Assembly (NCBI RefSeq): GCF_000182645.1
Contig: NZ_ACQA01000001.1
Coordinates: 1,302,001-1,366,000, forward strand
Reading direction: 5' to 3'
Length of the DNA stretch: 64,000 nt
Source of the DNA: Brucella intermedia LMG 3301
GTDB taxonomy: Bacteria > Pseudomonadota > Alphaproteobacteria > Rhizobiales > Rhizobiaceae
Shown: positions 40,716 to 50,848 of the stretch, in pieces
How positions within the stretch are numbered: position 1 is the first letter of the stretch
How the letters are laid out: every line of letters begins with the position of its first letter
Notes under the pieces: model-generated
Databases searched by the model: none
What the model saw: only the letters and a program-made list of their open reading frames with translations
Told to the model about the DNA's origin: nothing
Translations under genes and position numbers: made by a program

Positions 40716-43073
40716 TTAGAACTTGGTCGAAACACCGAAGTTGAAGTTCTGAACCTTGTCGGTATCAGCCTTCGCGATCGGGAACGCATAGTCAAAGCGC
40801 AGCGGACCGAACGGAGAAGCCCACATCAAGCTGACACCTGCCGAAGCACGAAGCTTTTTGTCGTCGCCGTAGATCGGAGAACCGCCCTGCGAGGAGTCGT
40901 TGCCATAAAGCGTTGCAGCGTCTGCGAACACGGCGCCACGGATACCCAGGCTCTCAGGAACCAATGGCATCGGGAACTGAACTTCAGCCGTACCATTGAT
41001 GTAGGTCGTGCCGCCCATCCAGTAACGCTTGCCGTTCGCAGCATCCTGGTACGGACCGATACCATTGAACTTGAAGCCACGAATGATGTCCGAGTTGTTC
41101 TTGAACAAGTCGAAGATACGAACGCCATCATCACCAAATTCATGGATATAACCACCACCGATGCCCAGCATACCGACGATATCGGCTTCCTGAGAAAGCG
41201 TCTTGTAGTAGTTACCCTTGAACGTGGTCTTGATGTACTTGGCGTCACCACCCAGACCAGCAAACTCCTGCGTGAACTTTCCATAAAGACCGTCATGCGG
41301 GTTCTTCATGTCATCGATGGAGTTATAGGTCAGCGAATAGCTGATCGAAGAACGCAACCACGGGCTATGTTCGGCAGCTTCAAGCAAGGCTGGAGCATAG
41401 TAGTTATCGGCATCCGCCCGGAAGAGGTCGTACTTTTCCTGAACCAGGTTATACGCGATACCCGCCGAGAAGTTATCCGTGATTGGCAGACCGAAACGGA
41501 TGGTACCACCGGTCTGCTCGACGTCGTAGTCGTCGTTTACGCGGTATGTACGACGGAAAACGTCAAAGCCAGCCGAGAGGCGGTAACCGAGGAAATATGG
41601 CTCGGTAAACGACAGGCCGTAATTGCGCATATCGTCCTGACCGGCACCCGCGCTGATACGGATATACTGGCCACGTCCGAGGAAGTTACGCTCGGTGATA
41701 GCAGCTTCAACCTGCGCACCTGGCGATTCACCACCGGTGGTATAGCCACCACCAATCGAGAATTCACCGGTCGACTTTTCAACGACATCGACAACCAGAA
41801 TGACCTGATCCGGCTCAGAGCCAGGTGCGGTCGAAATGTTGACGGTCTGGAAGAAATCAAGCGCCTCGAGACGACGCTTTGCGCGCTGCACCATGACCTG
41901 ATTGAAGGCATCACCTTCATTCACATCGAATTCGCGGCGAATCACGAAATCGCGGGTTTTATCGTTGCCGCGGATTTCAATGCGCTGAATGTAAGCGCGC
42001 GGACCTTCATCGACGCTGTAAACGACCGAGATCGTGCGGTTTTCGAAATCACGATCGCCACGCGGCTCGACTTTCGCAAAAGCGTAACCGCTTCCGGCGA
42101 CATTTTCGGTAACCGCCAGAACAGAATCCTCGATTTCCTTCGCGCTGTAAGGCTTACCCGAGCGCGTCTTGACCAGATGATCCAGAGCCTGCCCGTCGAC
42201 ACCAGCCACATTGCTCTCGACGCTGACATTGCCGAACGTATAGCGCTGACCTTCATCGACCGTGATGGTGATCGTGTATTCGTTCGTCGAAGGATCGAGA
42301 ACAGCATTGGACGAAATGACGCGGAAATCCGCATAGCCGCGATTGTAATAGAAACGGCGGAGCGTTTCTTCGTCAGCCTGAAGACGACCTTCGTCGTAGA
42401 CGTCGTTACGCGTCAGCCACGAAAGCGGATTCGAACGCTTGGTCGAAATCACATCACGCAGACGACGGGCACTGAAAGCCTGATTGCCGACAAAATCGAC
42501 GTTCGCAATCTTGGTGCGCGAGCCTTCGTTGATTTCATAAACAACGTTTACACGACCCTGACCGAGATCAACGGTACGCGCATTCACAGTCGCATCGCTG
42601 CGCCCGATATGTGCATATGCTCCCTTGATTGCCTCGACATCCGCTTCCATCGTTGCAGCATCGTAAGGCGAACGAGCCTTGAGCTGAACGGCGCGGGCAA
42701 GATCGGGATCCTTGATCTTCTTATTGCCCTGGAAGAGGACATTGTTGACAACCGAGCGCTCGGTAACGTTGACGACGAGCGTGCTGCCGGACTGGTTGAT
42801 GCGAACGTCCGAGAACAGCCCCATCGCAAACAGACGCTTCACCGCAGCATCAATATCGGCGCTGGTGAAGGCCTTGCCCGGACGAATATCGATATTGTCA
42901 CGGATGGACTGCGCGTCGACGCGTGTATTACCGCGTACCTCGATACGGCTAACGACAGCAGCCCCGGCAACATTGACCGAAGCCAGCGAGAGTGCAGCAG
43001 TACCCGAAGCCACAAGAGCCACTGACATGGCGAGCGCAGAAGCGGCGCCAAAGAATTTAGAACTTGCCGTCAT
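40716..43073 (-). CDS. bamA: Outer membrane protein assembly factor BamA
   Basis: A 785-residue Omp85 protein. Signal peptide (about 1-37), five POTRA domains (from VVSRIEVRGNTRVDAQSIRD to about 420; the second starts VNNVLFQGNKKIKD), then a 16-strand beta barrel (about 440-785) with the VRGF-type motif (IIRGFKFNGIGPYQ) and a C-terminal strand ending in Phe. It inserts outer-membrane beta barrels. The start at 43073 is chosen for the signal peptide. rseP, which cleaves RseA-type substrates, lies upstream. Confidence 0.97.
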   Translation of the reverse strand: MTASSKFFGAASALAMSVALVASGTAALSLASVNVAGAAVVSRIEVRGNTRVDAQSIRDNIDIRPGKAFTSADIDAAVKRLFAMGLFSDVRINQSGSTLVVNVTERSVVNNVLFQGNKKIKDPDLARAVQLKARSPYDAATMEADVEAIKGAYAHIGRSDATVNARTVDLGQGRVNVVYEINEGSRTKIANVDFVGNQAFSARRLRDVISTKRSNPLSWLTRNDVYDEGRLQADEETLRRFYYNRGYADFRVISSNAVLDPSTNEYTITITVDEGQRYTFGNVSVESNVAGVDGQALDHLVKTRSGKPYSAKEIEDSVLAVTENVAGSGYAFAKVEPRGDRDFENRTISVVYSVDEGPRAYIQRIEIRGNDKTRDFVIRREFDVNEGDAFNQVMVQRAKRRLEALDFFQTVNISTAPGSEPDQVILVVDVVEKSTGEFSIGGGYTTGGESPGAQVEAAITERNFLGRGQYIRISAGAGQDDMRNYGLSFTEPYFLGYRLSAGFDVFRRTYRVNDDYDVEQTGGTIRFGLPITDNFSAGIAYNLVQEKYDLFRADADNYYAPALLEAAEHSPWLRSSISYSLTYNSIDDMKNPHDGLYGKFTQEFAGLGGDAKYIKTTFKGNYYKTLSQEADIVGMLGIGGGYIHEFGDDGVRIFDLFKNNSDIIRGFKFNGIGPYQDAANGKRYWMGGTTYINGTAEVQFPMPLVPESLGIRGAVFADAATLYGNDSSQGGSPIYGDDKKLRASAGVSLMWASPFGPLRFDYAFPIAKADTDKVQNFNFGVSTKF

Positions 43074-43409
43074 AGGCTTTCCGAACCTTCGTTTCTTTCT
43101 GTCCCCGGGGCGATTAACCCAGAAAAGCACGTACAGATACAACCGTCATACCCGGTTTTTCCATACAAGCAAGCGTCACGGTTAAATTCTGTTTACTTAA
43201 GCAACCAGCGTGGCATCCGCGCCACGCGATTTAGGTGTTATGGTAAACAAATCGCTTAGCTTTTCCAGCAGTCACTCCCAACCTTCATTTCTGTTTAACA
43301 CCTTCCCCAGTCCTCGCCGGAGAAGAAACGCATCATAGCGGTTTGCTCGCTGGAACCTCCAGCCTGCACCGATCCCCAAGATCACCACCTGAGCCAGCCG
43401 GAGAGTCAT
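43074..43409 (-). promoter_or_regulatory. rseP-bamA intergenic region
   Basis: A 336-base gap, long for this packed block, so bamA probably has its own promoter. It contains a 7-bp inverted repeat GCGTGGC-N6-GCCACGC (43208-43227) with no T-run. No further gene is supported. Confidence 0.45.
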
Positions 43410-44549
43410 CTAGCAGGCAAACAGGTCGTTGAAAAGTACGAACCCCATGAATCCCATAACAAGTAAGAACCCGGCACGATAGAAAATATCCTGCGCCGGG
43501 GCAGACACCGGACTGCCCTTGATGGCCTCCACCGCATAGAAAACCAGATGACCGCCATCCAGCGGAGGCAGCGGAAACAGGTTCAAAAGCCCGATGCCGA
43601 CAGATAACATCGCCATCAACTGGATGAGCCAATCAAATCCCTGGCTTGCTGCCTTGCCAGCCATATTGGCAATCTTGACCGGCCCACCAAGCTGGCATTT
43701 ATCCTCACGACCGACCGCAAAGCGCTGAAAAAACTCTCCGGTGCGACCAATAATATAGCCCGTTTCCATGACAGCCTGTGCCACTGATTCGAGCGGGCCA
43801 TATTCAATCCGGCGGAAATTGCCTACAGCTTCAGTGGTTTCCACACCGATAGCGCCAAGCTTGATTTTGTTTCCAAGCGGATCGGTGCGCTCGACAATTG
43901 CCGGAACGGCTTGAAGATCAACCATCTTGCCATCACGCTCGACAGTGAAATTCAGCTTGTCCCCGGCTCGCCCGGATACGATGCGCTGCACATCGGAAAA
44001 AGTGGTGATTTTTTCGCCGTCCACGCTGATGAAGCGATCTCCAGCCTCAAACCCGGCCTCAGCCGCTGGACTGCCCGGCTGAACACCCGCGATAAGCGGA
44101 TCAGAAATCTGACGGCCGTAAAGCGCGAAGAACACACTGAAGATGACGACAGTCAAAATAATATTGAAAGCAGGTCCAGCAAAGACCGTCGCCGCGCGCT
44201 TCCAAACAGGTTGGGTGTGAAACGCCCTTCGCTGCTCATCCACGCTCAGGCTCGCATTATTGACGTCCACCGGAGAACTCGTGGCACTCTCATCGCCAAT
44301 GAACTTGACGTAGCCGCCAAGCGGGATGGCGGAAATCTTCCATCGCGTTCCGTGCTTATCCGTGAAACCGATCAATTCGGGCCCAAAACCGATGGAAAAA
44401 GCCTGGGAGCCGATGCCGCACCAGCGCGCAACCAGATAGTGGCCCATTTCATGGACAAAGACCACAACGGTCAAGACAAACAGAAAAGGAATGATGGTCC
44501 CGACAAGCAGGCTTTCGCCACCCAGAAAAAAGGCCAACGCGTCCTGCAA
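43410..44549 (-). CDS. rseP: Site-2 intramembrane zinc protease RseP
   Basis: A 379-residue S2P-family protease. The active site HEMGH (33-37, FVHEMGHYLVARW) lies in the first span, a PDZ domain follows near 130-215 (GVQPGSPAAEAGFEAGDRFISVDGE) and the second metal-ligand motif is NLFPLPPLDGGHL. It completes cleavage of anti-sigma factors or signal peptides. No ATG fits; TTG at 44549 has AAGGAG with 6-base spacing and gives the standard N-terminus. Confidence 0.95.
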   Translation of the reverse strand: MQDALAFFLGGESLLVGTIIPFLFVLTVVVFVHEMGHYLVARWCGIGSQAFSIGFGPELIGFTDKHGTRWKISAIPLGGYVKFIGDESATSSPVDVNNASLSVDEQRRAFHTQPVWKRAATVFAGPAFNIILTVVIFSVFFALYGRQISDPLIAGVQPGSPAAEAGFEAGDRFISVDGEKITTFSDVQRIVSGRAGDKLNFTVERDGKMVDLQAVPAIVERTDPLGNKIKLGAIGVETTEAVGNFRRIEYGPLESVAQAVMETGYIIGRTGEFFQRFAVGREDKCQLGGPVKIANMAGKAASQGFDWLIQLMAMLSVGIGLLNLFPLPPLDGGHLVFYAVEAIKGSPVSAPAQDIFYRAGFLLVMGFMGFVLFNDLFAC

Positions 44550-44619
44550 ATCACTGCTCCTTACAAAACACCAGCGGGTCGCCAAAAAACCGAATGAATT
44601 TAAACAATTCCTTGCGCCC

Positions 44620-45432
44620 TTAGAAACTGAAGAAAATCGCGGACGGCACGTCTGGCTCGGCGAAAATTGCACCAAACAGGTACAAAAGTGCGGCAGCAGC
44701 TACAAGTCCGTCAACACGGTCCAATACACCGCCATGTCCCGGCAACAGACGCCCTGAATCCTTTGCGCCGAACTGGCGCTTCACCCAGGATTCCGCGAGA
44801 TCGCCGATCTGCGATACGATAGACAGCAGGAGCGCGAGCAGCGGTACAAGCCAACTGCCTGGAGCCGCCACCAGAGAGGCAACCAGGATGCCACCGGCCA
44901 CCGCGGCAGCGGCGCCACCGATGGCGCCGGACCACGTCTTGTTCGGCGAGAAGCGCGGCGCCAACTTCGGCCCACCCAATGCCCGACCGTTGAAGTAGGC
45001 TGCGATATCTGTGGACCAGACCACAGCGAAAAGAAAAACAATGGCTGTAAAGCCGAAAGGTTCGTCGCCGCGCAGGAGCGAAAGCGAAACGGCGGAGAAA
45101 CCCGCATAGAATAGTCCTGCCGCCGGCCAGCCGCGCCCTGCCCGCCATTGGATGAGCAAAAGTATGAGCGTGCCCGCTATCAGAACGCCGATGGTCAGCA
45201 ACGCAGAGCGGTCCATAACGAGCAGAATACTTGTAAGAACCAGCCATCCCCAACCGAATACTCGCGAGAAAAGTGTCTGCTTGGGTGCGGACAAGCTGGT
45301 CCACTCATGGAACATGGCCAATCCGATCGCAATCGAAAACAGCGTAAAACCCAAACCGCCAATCCATGTCAGCCACAAGGCAGCTGCACCGAGAACAATA
45401 GCAGTAATGATACGGGTTTGCAGATTGGACAT
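44620..45432 (-). CDS. cdsA: Phosphatidate cytidylyltransferase
   Basis: A 270-residue multi-span enzyme making CDP-diacylglycerol. The signature lies in the C-terminal half: SPNKTWSGAIGGAAAAV, then SIVSQIGDLAESWVKRQFGAKDSG and HGGVLDRVDGL. About eight spans. It sits between uppS and rseP, the order in many proteobacteria, and has a short palindrome upstream (45477-45502). Confidence 0.95.
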   Translation of the reverse strand: MSNLQTRIITAIVLGAAALWLTWIGGLGFTLFSIAIGLAMFHEWTSLSAPKQTLFSRVFGWGWLVLTSILLVMDRSALLTIGVLIAGTLILLLIQWRAGRGWPAAGLFYAGFSAVSLSLLRGDEPFGFTAIVFLFAVVWSTDIAAYFNGRALGGPKLAPRFSPNKTWSGAIGGAAAAVAGGILVASLVAAPGSWLVPLLALLLSIVSQIGDLAESWVKRQFGAKDSGRLLPGHGGVLDRVDGLVAAAALLYLFGAIFAEPDVPSAIFFSF

Positions 45433-45461
45433 TGAGACCTTTCGACGGACCGGCTTGCGCC

Positions 45462-45505
45462 TTACTAGAGCATTTCAGTGGTTCCGATTCTCAGGAACCA
45501 CTTTA
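45462..45505. repeat. Palindromic repeat at uppS/cdsA junction
   Basis: TTACTAGAGCA (shared with the lexA-comEC gap) leads into a perfect 9-bp inverted repeat AGTGGTTCC (45477-45485), loop of eight, GGAACCACT (45494-45502), followed by the uppS stop codon on the minus strand. It resembles short palindromic intergenic repeats of Rhizobiales, here within an operon. Confidence 0.6.
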
Positions 45506-46270
45506 GACTGCCGCCCCCTTGGTCGAAGGGCATGCGATTTCTTCTTCGAGTTCTTCAACTCCTGCCCGCACTTCAACACCGCCGAATCGACGCTCCCGCT
45601 GGCGAAAAGCATCATAGGCAGCGTCGAGGTCCGATGAACGAAAATCGGGCCAGTGAATGGGCAGGAATAGGAATTCCGAATATGCCGCTTGCCAGAGCAG
45701 GAAATTCGACAGCCGCATTTCTCCGCTCGTGCGGATGATTAGATCCGGATCGGGTATCCCCGCCGTATCAAGATTTGCGGAAATCAGTTCAGCGGAAATG
45801 GACGCCGGATCAAGCAGGCCGGCGGCAACGTCGCGCGCCAGGCTTCGCACGGCACGAACGATCTCGTCGCGGGAACCGTAGTTGAAAGCTATGATCAGAT
45901 TGAGGCCGGTATTGCGATGCGTAAGCGTCTCCGCTTCTACCAATAGCGTCCTGATATCGGGGGCAAGCTCCTCGCGTTCGCCGATGATGCTGACGCGCAC
46001 ATTATTGCGGTGCAGCTCCGCGAGATCGCGACGGATGAAAATCTTCAGCAAGCCGAGGAGGTCATTCACCTCGCCACTCGGGCGCGACCAATTTTCAGAA
46101 GAAAATGCGAACAAAGTCAGGTAGCCGAGGCCACGATCCCCGGCTGCCCGCACTGTCTCGCGAAGAGCTTCGACACCTGCCCGATGTCCGGCACTGCGGG
46201 GCAAGTTGCGTGCCTTCGCCCAACGGCCATTGCCATCCATGATAATGGCGATGTGGCGCGGTTCGGACAT
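45503..46270 (-). CDS. uppS: Isoprenyl (undecaprenyl diphosphate) synthase
   Basis: A 255-residue cis-prenyltransferase making the C55 lipid carrier for peptidoglycan and O-antigen. [16 protein letters not shown] with Asp12 is the pyrophosphate site; [21 protein letters not shown]-like [13 protein letters not shown], and [20 protein letters not shown] follow. ATG 46270 is preferred (MSEPRHIA). It lies 35 bases after frr. Confidence 0.96.
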   Translation of the reverse strand: MSEPRHIAIIMDGNGRWAKARNLPRSAGHRAGVEALRETVRAAGDRGLGYLTLFAFSSENWSRPSGEVNDLLGLLKIFIRRDLAELHRNNVRVSIIGEREELAPDIRTLLVEAETLTHRNTGLNLIIAFNYGSRDEIVRAVRSLARDVAAGLLDPASISAELISANLDTAGIPDPDLIIRTSGEMRLSNFLLWQAAYSEFLFLPIHWPDFRSSDLDAAYDAFRQRERRFGGVEVRAGVEELEEEIACPSTKGAAV

Positions 46271-46305
46271 GGCGAAGCTCTCCTTCAATGAAAATCATGC
46301 AAGTC

Positions 46306-46866
46306 CTAGACCTGCATGATCTCCCCTTCTTTCACGGCAACGATCTTATCCATCTCTGCAATGGTTTCGTCGGTCAGCTTCTGCACTTTTTCCGACAGAA
46401 CACGGCTATCATCCTGACTGATGAGGCTGTCTTTCTCCAGCTTTTTCAGCGTATCCATGCCGTCGCGACGCACATGGCGGGCAGCGATGCGGCCCTGCTC
46501 GGCGTATTGATGTGCAATCTTGACCAGTTCCTTGCGGCGCTGTTCATTCAACTCCGGCAGCGGAATGCGAAGCGTCGTACCGTCGGTGATCGGATTGAGG
46601 CCGAGGCCAGAATCGCGAATTGCGCGTTCCACGGCGCCCACCATGCTCTTGTCCCAGACGGAGACCGAAAGCATGCGCGATTCTGGAACGGTAATATTTG
46701 CAACCTGGTTGATCGGCATTGTCGAGCCATAGGCTTCAATCACGATCGGCTCCAGCAAGCTTGCAGAAGCACGGCCCGTGCGCAGGCCACCAAGATCGTG
46801 CTTCAAAGAGTTGATAGCGCCTTCCATGCGGCGTTTCAGGTCGTTGATGTCGAAAGCATCACTCAT
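46306..46866 (-). CDS. frr: Ribosome recycling factor
   Basis: A 186-residue two-domain protein that with EF-G splits post-termination ribosomes. [28 protein letters not shown] and [20 protein letters not shown] are standard, and the helix [25 protein letters not shown] is intact. Full length. Conserved rpsB-tsf-pyrH-frr order. Confidence 0.97.
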   Translation of the reverse strand: MSDAFDINDLKRRMEGAINSLKHDLGGLRTGRASASLLEPIVIEAYGSTMPINQVANITVPESRMLSVSVWDKSMVGAVERAIRDSGLGLNPITDGTTLRIPLPELNEQRRKELVKIAHQYAEQGRIAARHVRRDGMDTLKKLEKDSLISQDDSRVLSEKVQKLTDETIAEMDKIVAVKEGEIMQV

Positions 46867-46899
46867 GCATTTTCTCCTTCGATACGCAGCAAGGGCCGA

Positions 46900-47622
46900 T
46901 CAATTATCGGAAACGATCGTGCAGCGCCCCTTGCCTTGCAGAATTTCGGCCAAGCCGCCGTTTTCATGGATGGAATAGACTATTATCGGAATGTTGTTCT
47001 CACGCGCAAGGGCAACAGCGGCTGTATCCATGACCGCAAGCCCGCGATCGAGAACTTCCTTGTGCGTCAGACGATCGAAACGCGTGGCGTTCGGATCTTT
47101 CTTGGGGTCGGCGGAATAAATTCCGTCGACCTGCGTGCCCTTCAAAAGCGCATCCGCCTCGATTTCGGCAGCGCGAAGAGCCGCCGCCGAATCCGTCGTG
47201 AAGAATGGATTTCCGGTACCGCCAGCAAAGATCACGACCTTGCCCTCATCCATGTAGGCCGTAGCCTGTCTCTGGGAGAAACTCTCACAGATTTCAGGCA
47301 TGGCGATGGCCGAGAGCACGACAGAGTCGACACCGATCTTGTGCAGTGAGGTACGCAGCGCAAGAGAATTGATGACCGTGGCCAGCATTCCCATGTGGTC
47401 GCCCGTCACGCGGTCGCCACCTTTCGAGGCCACTGCCACGCCACGGAAAATATTGCCGCCGCCAATGACGACGCCAACTTCGACCCCAAGCGACCGTGCC
47501 TGCTTGATATCGCTTGCAATACGGTCTGCAACGGAAACATCGATGCCAAAGCCCTGGCTGCCCATCAATGCCTCACCTGAGGCTTTCAAAAGGACGCGTT
47601 TGTAGGCGGGTTGACCTGGCAT
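46900..47622 (-). CDS. pyrH: UMP kinase
   Basis: A 240-residue amino-acid-kinase-fold enzyme. RVLLKASGEALMG, GVVIGGGNIFRG, TGDHMGMLATVINSLALR and FAGGTGNPFFTTDSAAALRA are the nucleotide and regulatory motifs. It phosphorylates UMP. ATG 47622 is used. Between tsf and this gene lies a 16-bp stem hairpin. Confidence 0.97.
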   Translation of the reverse strand: MPGQPAYKRVLLKASGEALMGSQGFGIDVSVADRIASDIKQARSLGVEVGVVIGGGNIFRGVAVASKGGDRVTGDHMGMLATVINSLALRTSLHKIGVDSVVLSAIAMPEICESFSQRQATAYMDEGKVVIFAGGTGNPFFTTDSAAALRAAEIEADALLKGTQVDGIYSADPKKDPNATRFDRLTHKEVLDRGLAVMDTAAVALARENNIPIIVYSIHENGGLAEILQGKGRCTIVSDN

Positions 47623-47673
47623 TGGATGCTCTCCGCAGATGGTGATCAAGTGGATGTGTTCGGGTTCCGATAC

Positions 47674-47709
47674 ACGAAGGGCACCGCGTTGTCACGCGAT
47701 GCCCTTCGT
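47674..47709 (-). promoter_or_regulatory. Long hairpin between tsf and pyrH
   Basis: ACGAAGGGCACCGCGT (47674-47689) pairs with ACGCGATGCCCTTCGT (47694-47709): 16 bp with one mismatch and a four-base loop. On the minus strand no T-run follows. It lies 85 bases after the tsf stop and 50 bases before the pyrH start. It may terminate imperfectly, or protect or process the operon RNA. Confidence 0.6.
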
Positions 47710-47793
47710 AATCAAAAGCCTTTTCAGGCAATCAACGCATTCCGAAAAGGGAAAACCTATTTTCGGGCGAGATGCGCTGAAAAACAGACCCGC

Positions 47794-48711
47794 TTAGCCC
47801 TTGGCAGCAGCAGCTACTTCAGCAGCAAAGTCGGTTTCTTCCTTTTCGATGCCTTCACCGAGAGCGATACGGGCAAAGCCCGTGATCTTGGCCGGCGCAC
47901 CGATGGTCTTTTCAGCTTCCTTGAGGGCAGCTGCAACCGTCAGGTCAGGATTGATAACGAAAGCCTGCGAAAGAAGAACGACTTCTTCGTAGAACTTGCG
48001 CATGCGGCCTTCGATCATCTTTTCGATGATATTGTCCGGCTTGCCGGATTCGCGAGCCTGCTCGATGAAGATCGCCTTTTCGCGCTCGGCAGCAGCCGGG
48101 TCGACATCTTCGGCGGTCAGAGCCAGCGGGTTGATTGCAGCAACGTGCATGGCAACCTGGCGACCGAATGCGTTTGCAGCTTCTGCATCGCCAGCGGTTT
48201 CGATTGCAACGAGAACGCCCAGCTTGCCGAGGCCATCAGCAACACCGTTGTGAATGTAGGTCGCGACAACGCCCTGCGGGACGGTCAGCGCAGCCGAACG
48301 GCGGAAGCCAATGTTCTCACCGATGGTGGCAACAGCGTCCTTTGCCGTTTCGGTAACGGTCTTGCCATCGATCTTGGCGTCGGCCACAGCTTCGGTCGAG
48401 CCATCGGTCGACAGAGCAGCTTGGGCGATCTTGCGGACCAGATCCTGGAAAGCATCGTTGCGGGCAACGAAGTCGGTTTCGGAGTTTACTTCAACGACAA
48501 CAGCCTTGTTGCCGGAAGCTGCAACGCCGACCAGACCTTCAGCAGCCGTACGGCCGGCCTTCTTGTCAGCCTTTGCAATACCCTTGGCGCGCAGCCAGTC
48601 AACGGCAGCGTCGATGTCGCCATTGGTTTCGGCAAGTGCTGCCTTGCAGTCCATCATGCCGGCGCCGGTGAGGTCGCGGAGTTCTTTGACGAGAGATGCG
48701 GAAATGCTCAT
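47794..48711 (-). CDS. tsf: Elongation factor Ts
   Basis: A 305-residue guanine-nucleotide exchange factor for EF-Tu. The start is [24 protein letters not shown] (UBA-like domain) and the core motif [16 protein letters not shown] is present; the C-terminal part is intact. ATG 48711 gives the family start. A hairpin precedes it in the rpsB-tsf gap. Confidence 0.97.
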   Translation of the reverse strand: MSISASLVKELRDLTGAGMMDCKAALAETNGDIDAAVDWLRAKGIAKADKKAGRTAAEGLVGVAASGNKAVVVEVNSETDFVARNDAFQDLVRKIAQAALSTDGSTEAVADAKIDGKTVTETAKDAVATIGENIGFRRSAALTVPQGVVATYIHNGVADGLGKLGVLVAIETAGDAEAANAFGRQVAMHVAAINPLALTAEDVDPAAAEREKAIFIEQARESGKPDNIIEKMIEGRMRKFYEEVVLLSQAFVINPDLTVAAALKEAEKTIGAPAKITGFARIALGEGIEKEETDFAAEVAAAAKG

Positions 48712-48735
48712 GATGTCGCCTTTCATGAAAGCGAA

Positions 48736-48756
48736 GGCACACCGAAGGGGTGTGCC
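48736..48756 (-). promoter_or_regulatory. Hairpin between rpsB and tsf
   Basis: GGCACACC (48736-48743) and GGTGTGCC (48749-48756) form a perfect 8-bp stem with a five-base loop, about 25 bases before the tsf ATG. The minus strand continues TTCGCTTTC, a weak U-rich tail, so it could be a partial terminator reducing tsf and downstream expression. Confidence 0.55.
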
Positions 48757-48898
48757 AACTTTTAACCGGCGCTTGGTTTCTGGATCGCGACCTGACCTGA
48801 GCGTTGCACTACAGGAATCACAATCTCGCACCGGGATGAAACGAGATTATCCACCCGCCCTATCACAGATATGACGGATGGATGAAATCATACGCTGA

Positions 48899-49669
48899 TT
48901 AAGCGCCTTCAGCCGGAGCTTCGAGGGCTGGTTCTACCGGAGCCTCAGCCTGCGCACCGATGTCGATGCCCATCGCGCCCTGCTGACGCGCAATGCCGTC
49001 GAGAGCAGCGCGGGCAATCAGATCGCAATACAGGGCGATAGCGCGTGCGGCGTCATCGTTGCCCGGGATCGGGTAATCGATCTGGTCCGGATCGCAGTTC
49101 GAATCGATCACGGCAACGACCGGAATACCAAGACGCTTGGCTTCCTGAATGGCAATCGCTTCCTTGTTGGTGTCGATGATGAACATCAGGTCCGGGACCG
49201 AGCCCATGTCCTTGATACCGCCGAGGGCGCGGTCAAGCTTTTCACGCTCGCGCTCAAGGTTGAGGCGTTCCTTCTTGGTGAAGCCCTGAGCTTCGCCAGC
49301 CAGCAGTTCGTCGAGCTTGCGCAGACGCTGGATCGAGTTGGAGATCGTCTTCCAGTTCGTCATCATGCCGCCAAGCCAGCGTGCATTGACGTAATACTGA
49401 GCCGAACGATTGGCAGCATCGGCAATGATGTCCGAAGCCTGGCGCTTCGTGCCGACGAACAGAACGCGACCGCCGCGGGCAACCGTGTCCGAAACGATCT
49501 TCAGCGCGTTGTGCAGCAGAGGAACGGTCTGGGACAGATCGAGAATGTGGATATTGTTGCGGTCACCATAGATGTATGGTGCCATTTTCGGGTTCCAGCG
49601 GTGGGTCTGGTGGCCGAAGTGAACACCAGCTTCCAGAAGCTGGCGCATGCTGAAATCAGGCAATGCCAT
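48899..49669 (-). CDS. rpsB: 30S ribosomal protein S2
   Basis: A 256-residue S2: [57 protein letters not shown] and the Ser/Asp segment [28 protein letters not shown] are typical. The C-terminal tail is acidic and Ala-rich. ATG 49669 follows AAAAGGAAAA. First gene of the rpsB-tsf-pyrH-frr block; the 197-base leader before eipB on the left should carry the promoter. Confidence 0.98.
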   Translation of the reverse strand: MALPDFSMRQLLEAGVHFGHQTHRWNPKMAPYIYGDRNNIHILDLSQTVPLLHNALKIVSDTVARGGRVLFVGTKRQASDIIADAANRSAQYYVNARWLGGMMTNWKTISNSIQRLRKLDELLAGEAQGFTKKERLNLEREREKLDRALGGIKDMGSVPDLMFIIDTNKEAIAIQEAKRLGIPVVAVIDSNCDPDQIDYPIPGNDDAARAIALYCDLIARAALDGIARQQGAMGIDIGAQAEAPVEPALEAPAEGA

Positions 49670-49866
49670 CTTTATTTTCCTTTTCCGGTTTAACCTCCAC
49701 GGGCTGAGGCGATTTCTCGCCACCGGAGGTTTTTGCCGGATTTCTCCCGACAAAAGCCCAATCCCGTGTGTGGAATAAGCGCGCTGTTAACTGATCGCGC
49801 CGGAAAATGCAAGTCGTCTGCACAATATTGCACTGAACGGGCTAACAAACATGCCCACCAGCGCGC

Positions 49867-50706
49867 CTACTTGCAGGCTCCGGCCTGTTTTGCCGCATCG
49901 TATACATCAAGCTTCACGAGTTTTCCTCTCATGGAGAAATCTCCATAATCCATGGTAAGGTCGCGGGTAATTCCGTTACGATAAAGCTTGAAATTGATGC
50001 GATAGATGGGCAGGCCGTCCTGCTTTTCCTTGTCATCGAAATAGGCAATCGTTATCGGCCAGACCTGATCCTTGGAAAACTTGCCCATGATCTTGGTCTC
50101 GTCGTCCGGCAGCGCCTGTTCCTTGCCGACGACAACGGTGGTTGCAACCACCCGGTCGGCATCTTCGGAAGCATCAAACAGCGATGTCTGGTAGAATTTC
50201 TGCCCGGCCTCCGCCTTGCCGATCAGTTCTTCCATATGACCAGTGGGAAATTGCGTTCCCTTGAGGTTAAGCTTGTTTTCCTTCGGCTTGCTCAACTCGA
50301 CGACGGTCTTGCCGCCCTCGAGCTTCGCGTCACCACGCACTTCCTTGACCAGTTCTTTGTCCACGAAGGTCTTGTTGACGAAGCGAAAGTTCTTTCCGTC
50401 CGCTCCTTCGAACGTCGTCGTCTGCTGGTCGGTCACGCGCTGCGGCTGCTCTTCCATATCGATCCGCGTCACGAAACGGAAATTGGTGGTGTAGCCTTCA
50501 CATGCCGATCCGTTAAACTCATAGACCATGCGGCCGGTCAAACCACTGATCCCTGATTTTTCATCGGCTCGATCCAGAGTCAGATCATAGACTGCGCGAT
50601 GTGGAACCAACGTTACCGTCGAGGCCGCATGAGCGGCAACCGCAAATCCGGCCCATATACAAGCAGCCGTTCCACTCGCCGCAACCGCACTCTTGAAAAA
50701 ACGCAT
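49867..50706 (-). CDS. eipB: Cell-envelope integrity protein EipB (DUF1849)
   Basis: A 279-residue periplasmic protein of the DUF1849 family. Signal peptide about 1-28 (AHA-A), then a beta-rich body with VPHRAVYDLTLDRA, GRMVYEFNGSACEGY, DFSMRG. The two cysteines (about Cys69 and Cys278) match the disulfide described for Brucella abortus EipB, a beta-spiral protein linked to envelope integrity. Start ATG 50706 is used for the signal peptide; a GTG-like extension of ten codons exists. It stands upstream of rpsB. Confidence 0.93.
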   Translation of the reverse strand: MRFFKSAVAASGTAACIWAGFAVAAHAASTVTLVPHRAVYDLTLDRADEKSGISGLTGRMVYEFNGSACEGYTTNFRFVTRIDMEEQPQRVTDQQTTTFEGADGKNFRFVNKTFVDKELVKEVRGDAKLEGGKTVVELSKPKENKLNLKGTQFPTGHMEELIGKAEAGQKFYQTSLFDASEDADRVVATTVVVGKEQALPDDETKIMGKFSKDQVWPITIAYFDDKEKQDGLPIYRINFKLYRNGITRDLTMDYGDFSMRGKLVKLDVYDAAKQAGACK

Positions 50707-50848
50707 ACATGAATCTCCCGATGAGTTGACGAGCATGATAAAAAAACTCGTGGCGGAAGCGAGGCAAAAAAAGCACCCTTCCCCAAAGCTTCACCGATTC
50801 TGCTTATAGGTAGATCGCGAAGTACCTTTGCAAGCAAGGATTAATATA

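Noticed and set aside
41142..43025. A 627-codon open frame on the plus strand opposite bamA
   Set aside because: bamA on the minus strand is complete; the antisense product has no recognisable fold.
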